Assembly (NCBI GenBank): GCA_002790095.1
Contig: PFUL01000094.1
Location: 1 to 38,757, forward strand
Source: Elusimicrobia bacterium CG_4_9_14_3_um_filter_62_55
Lineage (GTDB): Bacteria; Elusimicrobiota; Elusimicrobia; UBA1565
Direction: 5' to 3'
DNA: 38,757 nt
The position numbers and the translations under genes are program-made. Position 1 is the first letter of the stretch. Every line of letters starts with the position of its first letter. This document shows positions 6,367 through 14,393 of the stretch, one piece after another. The notes beneath the pieces are model-generated. The model was not told the DNA's origin. It saw only the letters and a list, made by a program, of their open reading frames with translations, and did not search any database.

Positions 6367-6758
6367 TTGTGCCGCGCGATCGCCTCGATTTCCACGAGCG
6401 AGCCTTTCGGCAGGGCTTTCACTTCGACGGCGGCGCGCGCCGGCGGAGGGGCCGTGTCGAAAAACGCCTCGTAGGCCGCGTTCATTTCGGAAAAGCGCGT
6501 TAAGTCGGTCATGAAAACGCTGGTCTTGACCACGTCGGCCGGCGTCAACCCGGCGGCCGCAAGCACGGCGCGCAGATTTTCCAGCACGCGCCGGGTTTGC
6601 TCCGGCACGCCGCCTTCGACCATCGCGCCCGTCGCCGGATCGAGCGGGATTTGCCCTGAACAGAACAGCCAGCCGGCGCAGGAAATCGCTTGGGAATACG
6701 GTCCAATCGCCGCGGGCGCCGCGCTGGTGGAAACGGCTTTCTTGGATGCGTCATGCAT
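6363..6758 (-). CDS. ridA: RidA family enamine/imine deaminase
   Basis: 131 residues, the usual RidA/YjgF size. Family signatures are IGPYSQAI, LFCSGQIPLDP, a helix with QTRRVLENLRAVLAAAG, then VVKTSVFMTDL and the C-terminal PARAAVEVKALPKG. In that last motif Arg is the residue that holds the substrate carboxylate, followed by EIEAIA. RidA hydrolyses reactive 2-aminoacrylate-type enamines formed by PLP enzymes. The ATG at 6758 overlaps the end of the upstream membrane-protein gene by eight bases and has AAGGAG suitably spaced. Longer frames upstream are shadows of that gene. Confidence 0.93.
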   Translation of the reverse strand: MHDASKKAVSTSAAPAAIGPYSQAISCAGWLFCSGQIPLDPATGAMVEGGVPEQTRRVLENLRAVLAAAGLTPADVVKTSVFMTDLTRFSEMNAAYEAFFDTAPPPARAAVEVKALPKGSLVEIEAIARHK

Positions 6759-8199
6759 CGTCGCTCTCCTTATCGTAGAGGGTTTGAAGTTCCTGGTATG
6801 CCTCGGAAAGACCCCCGCCCTGAGCCCGGACGACCTGCGCCGCGGCGTCGACGCCCGAGAGCGTCTGCAGCAGCGCATACAGCACGGCGGCCAAAACGCC
6901 CCACGCCCACACGGCGCAGGCGAGCAGCAGAATCGGCCAGCCGACCTGCCAACGCACGGGCATCCCTTTGGCGACCAAGGAACACAGGAAGGCCATGGCC
7001 GGGGCCGCGCACAACATGCTGAATCGGGGGTCGATGCTCCCGAGACCCGCCCTGCGGCGCAGTCCGTTCTCCGGAACCAAATACAGCGCGCGCCGCAGCG
7101 CCGGAAGGAGGCCGCGGCCCTCGCGAGAGGCGATCGCGGCAGCCAGGTGGGCGGTGCGAAACGAACCCGTGTCGAGCACCCCGAGCAGCACGCCCAAGGC
7201 GTCGGAATGGGGATCGCGCTCACCGCGCGGCAGGCGCATGAACAATCGATAGAAGGCCTCAAGCGGCGCGAAAAACAACAACGCCGTCGAACAAAGAATC
7301 ACCGAAATCGGGAACGCCCGCAAGGAACTCATAACGACGCTTCCGCTCGGACGCCGGGCGAAACCGGCGGCCGCCATCGACCCCGGCAGCACCATGCACA
7401 GGCCGGCGGCGCAATAAAAACCCGGCCAGCCGCCGGGAGCGCGATACAGCGGTTCCCCGAGGGTGAGGGCCATCGCGTAGAATCCGTACCCGCCGACCAA
7501 GGACGCCAGGCTCACCCAGAGAAATCCGCACAGCGCGAGAAACGCGTATTGATCGGCCAGAGGACGAAATGCGGCCGAAGCGAAACGGCCTTCCTCGCCG
7601 TCGCCGTCGAACACCGGAGTCCCCGCCCAAACCCACAATCCTCCGACAAAGGGGAACAACACGATCCACGCCCACTTCAGCAGCCCGGCGGCCCGCGCCC
7701 AGAATCCGGGACTCGGCCCGCTGATTTCCTCCGGGGGGGGCGGCGTCTTGCGGGAGGACGGATCTTTAAACAGGCGAAGCGCCCTCTCCAATTCTCGGGC
7801 GGCGTCGCGCACCGGACCGGCGCTGTCTCCCGCGCCCAACTGCGCGACCGATTCGATTTTCTTAAGCCGCTCGCGGGCGAGGGCTTCGCGGGGAAGATGA
7901 TCGAAATTCGTCAGCGCCCGCAGCGCCGGGGCCCGCAATCCGGGATCCGCCTCTTGGGCGGCAAGCAGAAGCGCGTCCAGCGACTCGACTTCGGAATGCT
8001 CCCGCAGCCGCTTTCCCAGCGCCTGCACCAGCCAGAAGCGCTGGTCCCGGTCCACCGTGGAATGATAGAGCCGGGAAAGCGTTCGCCCCGCCTTGGGCGA
8101 GGGATCGTTCTCGAGACGCCGCAGGCCGTCGTCGTCGCCTTGAGCCAAGGCGCCGGCGGCGGCGAGCAGTCCCGCGAGAAGGATCCCGACGCGCCTCAC
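6751..8199 (-). CDS. Secreted/membrane protein: helical-repeat periplasmic part plus about six transmembrane helices
   Basis: 482 residues from a GTG at 8199 that overlaps the rho stop as GTGA. It begins with a signal peptide (MRRVGILLAGLLAAAGALAQ). Residues 20 to about 140 are helical, with HEAT-like features (DQRFWLVQALGKRL; LRAPALRALTNFD). Then follow about six hydrophobic segments, starting with WAWIVLFPFVGGLWVWAG and ending WPILLLACAVWAWGVLAAVL. The family is not recognised. HEAT-like repeats joined to a membrane domain suggest a scaffold or envelope sensor, as inference. It is coupled to rho upstream and ridA downstream. The frame continuing above 8199 is antisense-like and belongs to rho. 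Confidence 0.7.
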   Translation of the reverse strand: MRRVGILLAGLLAAAGALAQGDDDGLRRLENDPSPKAGRTLSRLYHSTVDRDQRFWLVQALGKRLREHSEVESLDALLLAAQEADPGLRAPALRALTNFDHLPREALARERLKKIESVAQLGAGDSAGPVRDAARELERALRLFKDPSSRKTPPPPEEISGPSPGFWARAAGLLKWAWIVLFPFVGGLWVWAGTPVFDGDGEEGRFASAAFRPLADQYAFLALCGFLWVSLASLVGGYGFYAMALTLGEPLYRAPGGWPGFYCAAGLCMVLPGSMAAAGFARRPSGSVVMSSLRAFPISVILCSTALLFFAPLEAFYRLFMRLPRGERDPHSDALGVLLGVLDTGSFRTAHLAAAIASREGRGLLPALRRALYLVPENGLRRRAGLGSIDPRFSMLCAAPAMAFLCSLVAKGMPVRWQVGWPILLLACAVWAWGVLAAVLYALLQTLSGVDAAAQVVRAQGGGLSEAYQELQTLYDKESDDA

Positions 8200-9305
8200 A
8201 GGCTCCCTTGAATCCCCGCCAACAGCTTTTCGTTCGTCGGATTGCGCTTGAGCAAATCCACGACCGTCTTCGTCGCCTCCATGTCCGAGGCGATCGCCAG
8301 CTTTCTGCGCAGCAGCCAGACCTTTTCCAGCGCGTCTTTGGGAAGCAGAAGCTCCTCGCGGCGGGTTCCCGAATTCTTCACGTGAATCGCCGGGAAGATT
8401 CTCATTTCGGCGGCCTGGCGCGAGAGCACTAGCTCCATGTTCCCGGTTCCCTTGAACTCCTGGAAGATCACCTCGTCCATGCGGCTGTTCGTGTCGACGA
8501 GAATGGTCGCGAGAATCGTGATCGATCCGCCCTCTTCCAACTTGCGCGCCGCGCCGAAAAAGCGCCGCGGCCATTCCATCGCGTTCGAGTCCAAGCCGCC
8601 CGAAAGCGTCTTTGTACCGGTCGCGGCCGTGTTGAACGCGCGCGCCAGACGAGTCAGTGAATCGAGAACGATCATTACGTCCTTGCCGGCGGCTGCGGTA
8701 GCGACCGCTTCCTGGTAGACGCGCTGGGCCATCTTGATGTGTTCTTGAAAGCCCGCGTCGCTCGACGAGGCGAAAATCTCGGCGTTCACCGCGCGGCGAA
8801 AGTCCGTGACTTCCTCGGGGCGCTCGTCGATAAGAACGCAGAGCACCCGCATGTCTTTATCGGCCTTTTCGACGGCGTTGCAGATCTGCTTGAGAATCGT
8901 GGTCTTGCCGACCTTCGGCGGTGAGACGATAAGACCCCGCGTTCCCTTCCCGACGGGACAAAGAAAATCCACCGCGCGCATCGCGTGTTCGTCGGAACCT
9001 TTCTCGAACTGAATCCATTCGTTGGGAGTGATCGGCGTCTTGTTGAGAAACTCGACCTCCGCCTCGGTCCGCTGCAGCGGCGCCTGCGGCTGCTGACGCC
9101 CCCGCCGCCCGCCCCGGTTCCGGTTGCGGTTTCGATTGCGGTTGCGTCCGCCCCTCTGGCCTGGATTCTGACCGGAGTACTGACCCTGACCCTGTCCGGG
9201 GTTCTGTCCGGGCTGGCCGCCTTGCACATTGCCTTGACCCTGGCCGCCCTGAACGGAATTGCCGGAACGGTTGCCGCGGCGGCGGTGGCGAGATCTATTT
9301 CTCAT
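8196..9305 (-). CDS. rho: Transcription termination factor Rho, lacking the N-terminal OB-fold
   Basis: 369 residues versus about 420 in typical Rho. The ATPase core is complete: PVGKGTRGLIVSPPKVGKTT (Walker A, about 117-136), LIDERPEEVTDF, Walker B VMIVLDSLTRLARAFN, Q-loop TLSGGLDSNA, and R-loop EFKGTGNMELVLSR. However, residues 1-80 are a low-complexity tail rich in Gln, Gly, Asn and Arg (NRNRNRNRNRGGRRGR). It is followed directly by TPITPNEWIQF, the junction that normally comes after the cold-shock-like RNA-binding domain. That domain is absent. The ATG at 9305 has AGGAGA upstream and overlaps the preceding gene by 11 bases. A longer frame exists to 9398 but adds no OB-fold. Confidence 0.95.
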   Translation of the reverse strand: MRNRSRHRRRGNRSGNSVQGGQGQGNVQGGQPGQNPGQGQGQYSGQNPGQRGGRNRNRNRNRNRGGRRGRQQPQAPLQRTEAEVEFLNKTPITPNEWIQFEKGSDEHAMRAVDFLCPVGKGTRGLIVSPPKVGKTTILKQICNAVEKADKDMRVLCVLIDERPEEVTDFRRAVNAEIFASSSDAGFQEHIKMAQRVYQEAVATAAAGKDVMIVLDSLTRLARAFNTAATGTKTLSGGLDSNAMEWPRRFFGAARKLEEGGSITILATILVDTNSRMDEVIFQEFKGTGNMELVLSRQAAEMRIFPAIHVKNSGTRREELLLPKDALEKVWLLRRKLAIASDMEATKTVVDLLKRNPTNEKLLAGIQGSL

Positions 9306-11004
9306 CAGTCTTCTCCTGGGCGATCGTCCATTTAGGACGCCGCCATGTCCTTCGAAATTCTTCAACGGGTTCGGGACGCGCCGAACGGCGCGCTTCATTC
9401 CCGTCGAGAAACAAAATCAAGTCGAAGCGTTCTTGAGGCGACCCGTACACGGAATCAAAGCGTTCGACCGCGCCGTTCACGGAGTAAACGCGTCGGTCGA
9501 GCGAGATCGCCTCGGGAACGGCCTCGTCTCCGAATAAGCGCGCGATGAGTTCCGCCGTGCCGAGCCGGTCCGCCGATGCGGAATCTTCCCACGGATCGGA
9601 TTCCGCCCCGACCGCGGAGGCGCCGCGGGCGAGCATCGCGGCCGTTTCCTCCCAACTCAGCCGCGCGCGCAAGATCGCGAAATGATCCGCGGTCGCGAAG
9701 CGCTCGAACGAAACAAAGGACACTCCTTGCGCAAAGGCCGTCAACACGCGATCGTCATCTCCCCCCGCGAAAACCCCCGCGCTTTGCCAATACCCGCCGT
9801 CGCCCATCGCCGTCAAATGCCGCTCCCGTCGCGCCAACAACAGGTCTCCCGGCTGCGCGCGCTTTCGGGCCGCGGCGATCGCGGGAGCGTCGATCAAAAC
9901 CGCGGGCCTCGGCCCCTGAGACGGGTCCCACTGCAGCCAGTGACGCAAGGTCCGTATTCCGTAAACCACTTGAGAACTGACGGTGACCGGGGGGCCCTCC
10001 GGGGTCGGAGGCATCAACGGAAGGGCTTCGGGCGCGGGAGCTCGGACCTCCTCGTCGAACGGAAGCGTTCCCGTCGTCAACCGAAAAACGCCGCCGAACA
10101 CGCCCGCCTCGACGGCTTTCCCCGCGCGCCGCGCCGGATAGCGCCGCTTCGCGGCCTTTGGAAACGCGGCGAGATCTTCGCGGCGGGCGCGCGCCCACGC
10201 GCGGCGGCGCGAGCCGAGAGCGCGAGCGAGGGCGGCGCTTTCCCCGATCGCCCGGTAATGCGACCCGGCGTACGCCGCGGCCCGAAGCCCGTCGGAACTT
10301 AAACGGGCCTCGACGATCCGATCCCAGCTTCCCCGGGGAAAGCCCAGTGGGGGAACCGGCTCGTTGAAGATGGCGCGCAGTTTCGGATCACGCGCGGCGT
10401 AAGCCTCCCATTCCCGGGCGAAGCGCAGCTGCGCCGCCGCGGCGGCGAAAGAGATTAAAAAGGCCGCGCGGCGTTCGTCCGAATCTTCGAGCACGGTAAA
10501 CTCCGAGTAGCGCGCGGCGAGCGAATCCAATCCCGCAAAAAAATCCAGAGCCCGTCGCCATGCGTCGCGCGCGGCATCGGCGTACTCGACGAAAAGCACG
10601 CGATCGCCGATCGGCTGCTTGGGAAATACCTGAGGCAACCCGTGCGCGTGGCGGAGGACGTCGAACAAGCCCAACCGCCAGGTTTCCAGCGAGACCCCGT
10701 CGCGCTCCAAACGCTCCCAAAACCGAACCTCCAGCGCGTGCTTCGGCTTTTGCCGCGCCGCTTTCAGGGCGTCCTCCTTTTGCGCGGTCAGCGCGGGATC
10801 CATCCACGGCGCGGAATCCGGAATTCCAAAATCGACGCTCGCCGCTCCGGCGCCGGAAACGCCCCCGCTGGAAATCCCAAAATCGAAATCGGGGGCCGCC
10901 CGGTCCAACGAGACGGGGGACGCCGTCGGATCCAAAGCGGGAACCGCAGCCAATGCGCCGAAGGGCAGCATCGCGGAGGCGGCGCAGACGCTCCATCGGG
11001 TCAT
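9295..11004 (-). CDS. Secreted YiiX/YebB-like (permuted NlpC/P60) protein, probably catalytically dead
   Basis: 569 residues. A signal peptide (MTRWSVCAASAMLPFGALAA) is followed by about 350 mostly helical residues of unknown fold. From about 384 the C-terminal part resembles permuted papain-like hydrolases: QPGDLLLARRERHL, YWQSAGVFAGG, TAFAQGVSFVSFERF, AILRARL, LGTAELIARLFG. In active relatives a His stands in the Trp-x-x-(His)-x-Gly motif and a Cys before Ser-Glu. Here those positions are Ser408 and Thr483, so hydrolysis is unlikely. A binding or scaffolding role is inferred. The ATG at 11004 overlaps the upstream TGA (TGATG), and a GTG just before it is an alternative start. Confidence 0.7.
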   Translation of the reverse strand: MTRWSVCAASAMLPFGALAAVPALDPTASPVSLDRAAPDFDFGISSGGVSGAGAASVDFGIPDSAPWMDPALTAQKEDALKAARQKPKHALEVRFWERLERDGVSLETWRLGLFDVLRHAHGLPQVFPKQPIGDRVLFVEYADAARDAWRRALDFFAGLDSLAARYSEFTVLEDSDERRAAFLISFAAAAAQLRFAREWEAYAARDPKLRAIFNEPVPPLGFPRGSWDRIVEARLSSDGLRAAAYAGSHYRAIGESAALARALGSRRRAWARARREDLAAFPKAAKRRYPARRAGKAVEAGVFGGVFRLTTGTLPFDEEVRAPAPEALPLMPPTPEGPPVTVSSQVVYGIRTLRHWLQWDPSQGPRPAVLIDAPAIAAARKRAQPGDLLLARRERHLTAMGDGGYWQSAGVFAGGDDDRVLTAFAQGVSFVSFERFATADHFAILRARLSWEETAAMLARGASAVGAESDPWEDSASADRLGTAELIARLFGDEAVPEAISLDRRVYSVNGAVERFDSVYGSPQERFDLILFLDGNEARRSARPEPVEEFRRTWRRPKWTIAQEKTDEK

Positions 11005-11570
11005 CACAACGGCGATTCCTCCGTCTTCGGAAACGATTCCGGCCAGCGCGCATGCAGCCCTAGAAGCACGTGGGCGAGCATCGCCGCGGCAAGACTCAGC
11101 ACGGTCTGTGCGTCGCAACCGGGGTGCTGATTTTCCTCGTACACGTGGCTCCATGGAATCACCGCCCGATTTGCGCGCGTAAAATCCCGGCAAAGCGTCT
11201 CGATGCGGGTGATCTCACCCTCCGGCAGCCCCGCCTCTCTCGCGCGCGCGCCCAATCCCTCCGCGGGCCAAAGCAGTTCCCAGCGAGGAGCTTCCCATAG
11301 GGAGAGCAATTCCCCCGCCCTCTCTTCCGTGCGTGTTGCACGGGCCGTGACGGCGAGTTCGGCGAGTTGGCGAAGCACGGGAAGCGCTTCGTTCGCGTGA
11401 TCCTGACGGCAAAGCTGCACGACCGCGTCGGCGAGAGACAGCGCGCGGCTCGCCGTCCCGGTCAACAGAGCGTCCAGACGGCTGGTCTTGTCCAAACGCG
11501 GGCCGATTCGCAGCATCCCGTTATCGATCGTCGGACGAGCCCGGCCTATCCGCTGGATCAATTCCTGCAA
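11004..11570 (-). CDS. Hypothetical helical protein
   Basis: 188 residues, predicted soluble and almost all helical. The segment LADAVVQLCRQDHANEALPVLRQLAELAVTA resembles the helical core of DUF5677-type proteins, but the match by eye is weak. Near the C-terminus SLAAAMLAHVLLGLHARW is an amphipathic to hydrophobic helix. The start is TTG at 11570 with GGAGGG upstream, since no ATG fits. It is the first gene of the minus-strand run that continues into the YiiX-like gene and rho. Its 5' end is 56 bases from the divergently read response regulator, so the two promoters must share that gap. Confidence 0.6.
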   Translation of the reverse strand: MQELIQRIGRARPTIDNGMLRIGPRLDKTSRLDALLTGTASRALSLADAVVQLCRQDHANEALPVLRQLAELAVTARATRTEERAGELLSLWEAPRWELLWPAEGLGARAREAGLPEGEITRIETLCRDFTRANRAVIPWSHVYEENQHPGCDAQTVLSLAAAMLAHVLLGLHARWPESFPKTEESPL

Positions 11571-11588
11571 AATTCCCTCCGTAACTCC

Positions 11589-11617
11589 TTGACCGCCCGC
11601 TCCGGCGAGCCTATGCT
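11589..11617 (+). promoter_or_regulatory. Sigma-70-type promoter for the response regulator gene
   Basis: TTGACC (11589-11594) and TATGCT (11612-11617) are separated by exactly 17 bases. The expected start point is about 11624, only three bases before the ATG at 11627. There is no Shine-Dalgarno sequence upstream of that ATG, which agrees with a leaderless or nearly leaderless message. Confidence 0.6.
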
Positions 11618-11626
11618 ATCTGGACT

Positions 11627-12001
11627 ATGGCGAAGATACTGCTGGTCGATGACGATCCTGATCTCGTGCAGCTGCTGACGATGGCGCTGTCCGCGAGAGG
11701 ACATACGATCGAAAGCGCCGGGGATCCCGCCGAAGGGATGAAGGTGTGCCGCTCCTTTAGACCCGACCTTATCCTGCTCGATTACCACATGCCGGGGGAT
11801 ACCGGCGCCCATCTTTTCGAAAATTTGCGCCGCAACAACGCCACGGCCAAAACGCCGATCCTCTTCATGAGCGGCGAGGCCCATCCCAGCGACGTCCTCG
11901 CGGAAGTCGCCGATCCGTCCAACGCACGGTTTCTCGCCAAACCGGTTCAAATCGAGGATCTGCGCCGAATCATCGACGAGATGCTCGCAAGCGCGTCTTA
12001 A
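11627..12001 (+). CDS. Single-domain response regulator (CheY-like receiver)
   Basis: 124 residues, one receiver domain and nothing else. The acidic pocket is D8-D10 (VDDDPD), the phosphoacceptor is D52 (LLDYHMPG), the switch Ser is S82 (FMSGE) and the conserved Lys is K105 (AKPV). With no output domain it must act by protein contact, as CheY or Spo0F do, or serve as a phosphorelay intermediate. No histidine kinase is encoded nearby. It is the only plus-strand gene between 3371 and the right edge. It sits divergent from 11570 and converges on murI, with eight bases between the stops. Confidence 0.93.
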   Translation: MAKILLVDDDPDLVQLLTMALSARGHTIESAGDPAEGMKVCRSFRPDLILLDYHMPGDTGAHLFENLRRNNATAKTPILFMSGEAHPSDVLAEVADPSNARFLAKPVQIEDLRRIIDEMLASAS

Positions 12002-12009
12002 GCCCGTTT

Positions 12010-12822
12010 TCACCCAAGCCTCGCCACGTGAACGCGGGGGGACCGTCCCCCCAAGAATCTCCGCGCCAGCCGCTTCACGCGAACGGCGCCGTCGGTCACG
12101 AAAAATAAATCCGACCCCGTGCCCGCTCGCCGCAGCAAACCTTTGGATTCCAGCACTGCGCGCACCTCCAGCGCCGTCTCGCGGGCGGAATCGACCAACC
12201 GCACCTTCGGTCCCACGACCCGCTGCAGCAGCGGGGCGAGCATGGGATAATGCGTGCAGCCCAAAATCAAAGCGTCCATCTTGGAACGCTTAAGAGGAGC
12301 GAGGTACTCTTCGGCCACCATGCGCACGACGGGGCGATCCCACCATCCCTCCTCCACAAGCGAAACGAACAAAGGACAGGGCCGAGCGACGATCCGGTCC
12401 CCACGGACGATCGTCGACAACGCCCTCTGATAGGCGCCGCTGGCCACGGTGGCCTCGGTGCCGATCAGTCCGATCGTGCCGGTGCGGGACAAGGAAGCGG
12501 CCGCACGAACCGCCGGCCGTATCACCCCGATGACCGGGATGTCGAGTTCCCGCTTAAGGGCCGCCAACGCCAGAGACGAGGCGGTATTGCACGCGACGAC
12601 GAGCAGCTTGATGCCGCGCTTCTCGAGGAAGTGAGCGATCTCGAGAGAAAACCGGGTCACCGACTCCTTTGTCTTCGTCCCATAAGGAACGCGGGCGGTG
12701 TCTCCGAAATAAACAAGCTTTTCCCGCGGAAGCTCCCGGCGAAGCGCCTTGAAGACGGTCAGGCCTCCGACCCCGGAGTCGAACACGCCGATCGCGCGCG
12801 ACGCTTCGGAAAGCCGCTTCAT
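12010..12822 (-). CDS. murI: Glutamate racemase
   Basis: 270 residues. It interconverts L- and D-glutamate, supplying D-Glu for peptidoglycan. The two catalytic cysteines are C78 (VVACNTAS) and C189 (LGCTHYP, with H191). The substrate loops FDSGVGG (D15) and YFGDTARVPYG are intact. The start ATG at 12822 overlaps the amidase stop as ATGA. It is the last gene of the minus-strand envelope block, downstream of amidase and RNase E/G. No hairpin terminator is visible after the stop, where the convergent response regulator ends. Confidence 0.95.
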   Translation of the reverse strand: MKRLSEASRAIGVFDSGVGGLTVFKALRRELPREKLVYFGDTARVPYGTKTKESVTRFSLEIAHFLEKRGIKLLVVACNTASSLALAALKRELDIPVIGVIRPAVRAAASLSRTGTIGLIGTEATVASGAYQRALSTIVRGDRIVARPCPLFVSLVEEGWWDRPVVRMVAEEYLAPLKRSKMDALILGCTHYPMLAPLLQRVVGPKVRLVDSARETALEVRAVLESKGLLRRAGTGSDLFFVTDGAVRVKRLARRFLGGRSPRVHVARLG

Positions 12823-14393
12823 TGCGCGACCTCCGAGTGTCGGGTCCGTTTGACGTAATCAAGAATCCCTTCGTAGATGCCGTCGACGATGTTCCCGCGG
12901 TATTTCTCCGAAACGAGCTTCGCCTCGTCCCGGCTGTTCGATAAAAACGCCATCTCAACAAGAACCGCGGGCTGGTTCGCCCCCCTGAGCACAAGAAACG
13001 CTGCTTGCTTCACACCCCGATTGCGCAAATCGACTTTCTTGGAAATCTCACGGGTCATCAGCCCGGCCATTTCGGCGGCGTGATTGATGAACTCGTTCTT
13101 CGCCATCGCGTAAAGAACCTGAGCGGCTTCGTCCTGGACGACGTCTTCGCCCTCCATCGCCAGAACCGAGTTTTCGAACTCGGCCAAGCGCTCGGCCTCC
13201 GGATCGGTCGCCCGTTCGCTCAGAAAATAAACCTCGAAACCGGAGAGAGAGCGCTGATCGGCGGCGTTGCAATGAAGAGAGACGAACAGCTCCGCGTTGA
13301 AATCGTTGGCCAGCTTCGAGCGATCGCCGAGCTTGACGAAAACGTCCGAATCCCGCGTCAGACGAACGTCGAAATTTCCATTTTCGCGCAGGCGCAGCGC
13401 GAGTTCCTTGGCGGCGGATAGATTGATGTCCTTTTCCAGCGTGCCGCGTCGACCCACCGCGCCGCCGTCCTTGCCGCCGTGTCCGGGATCGAGCATGACG
13501 CGGATGCGGCCCGCTCGGGCAGAAACGACGGGCGGGATCACCCCGGCTGCGGCCAAACGACTCTCCCGCTTCTCCTCCCTTTGATGCTGCTTGGGCGAGG
13601 GCGGAGCCTCGTAGTCGATTCGGCGGTTCTTTTCCTCGAGGATCATGTCCCGGGACCGGGTAAAGTCGATGACGACCCGATGCGGATTCCGCAATTCCAT
13701 GATCTTGTAGCCCGAAGACGCGGGACCCGCCTTCAGCGTGAGCCGGGCCAGCTTGCTTTCCTGCTCTAACTGGAAATACTCGACCACCCCGTCCGAAACA
13801 TCGACGCGCCGCGGACCGTCGAGAGTCCCGTTGGGAACGCTCAGATCGAGCCCGCTTTGACCGCGTTCAACGGTCTGAAACCGATGGCGTTCGTCGAGTT
13901 CCAAGACCACCCGCGTGGATTCTGGATAGGAGAACCAACGAACCGGCCCTACCGTACTGCGCGCGTCCACGACCAATCGGCGCACGCCGGCGTCGAACCG
14001 GGAATCGACGCCCACGATTGCGGAAAATTCCTTAGCGCAGAGAAAGTCGATCGGGATAAACGCGTTTCCGGCCCGCACGATCATCGGAAGCTTCAACGCC
14101 GCGCTTCGGCCGTCCACGAGAGCCGAGGTGGAATCCTTCGTTAGAACCAACTGGCGGCCGCGGAAGCTGATGCGAACCTCTCCGCGAACCGCGTACCAGT
14201 ACAACTGACCGCCGTAGAGGCGGGCCGCCGTCTTCGCCGGAAGATAGAAGTCCTCGCCGACACGATACGCGTCCGCGGAACCCCACGGCTTTCCGGATTT
14301 ATGGATCTCAACCTCCTCGGCCGAAGACGACGCCGAGGCGGCGAACAGAAGCCCCGCGGCGAGAAGGGCGATAGCGGGCGAATGGCTGCTCAT
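12819..14393 (-). CDS. amiC: N-acetylmuramoyl-L-alanine amidase (Amidase_3) with AMIN-type domain
   Basis: 524 residues. A signal peptide (about 1-25, ending SASSSA) is followed by a region (35-145) resembling copper-amine-oxidase-N or stalk-type beta domains. An AMIN-like beta domain follows (about 150-245, ending PHRVVIDFTR), then a charged linker and the zinc amidase domain (about 296-515). Zinc ligands H305 (LDPGHGGKD), E320 and H374 (SLHCNA) and catalytic E480 (LVEMAFLSN) are all present. It cleaves stem peptides from glycan strands during cell separation. AMIN domains target such enzymes to the septum or to pili. The ATG overlaps the RNase E/G stop as ATGA. The symbol is by analogy, since amiB would be equally fair. 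Confidence 0.92.
   Translation of the reverse strand: MSSHSPAIALLAAGLLFAASASSSAEEVEIHKSGKPWGSADAYRVGEDFYLPAKTAARLYGGQLYWYAVRGEVRISFRGRQLVLTKDSTSALVDGRSAALKLPMIVRAGNAFIPIDFLCAKEFSAIVGVDSRFDAGVRRLVVDARSTVGPVRWFSYPESTRVVLELDERHRFQTVERGQSGLDLSVPNGTLDGPRRVDVSDGVVEYFQLEQESKLARLTLKAGPASSGYKIMELRNPHRVVIDFTRSRDMILEEKNRRIDYEAPPSPKQHQREEKRESRLAAAGVIPPVVSARAGRIRVMLDPGHGGKDGGAVGRRGTLEKDINLSAAKELALRLRENGNFDVRLTRDSDVFVKLGDRSKLANDFNAELFVSLHCNAADQRSLSGFEVYFLSERATDPEAERLAEFENSVLAMEGEDVVQDEAAQVLYAMAKNEFINHAAEMAGLMTREISKKVDLRNRGVKQAAFLVLRGANQPAVLVEMAFLSNSRDEAKLVSEKYRGNIVDGIYEGILDYVKRTRHSEVAQ

Noticed and set aside
6511-8211. Long plus-strand open frame of 566 codons
   Set aside because: It lies antisense to ridA and the membrane-protein gene. 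Its composition is Arg/Gln/Gly-rich with no domain, as expected for a GC-rich shadow frame.
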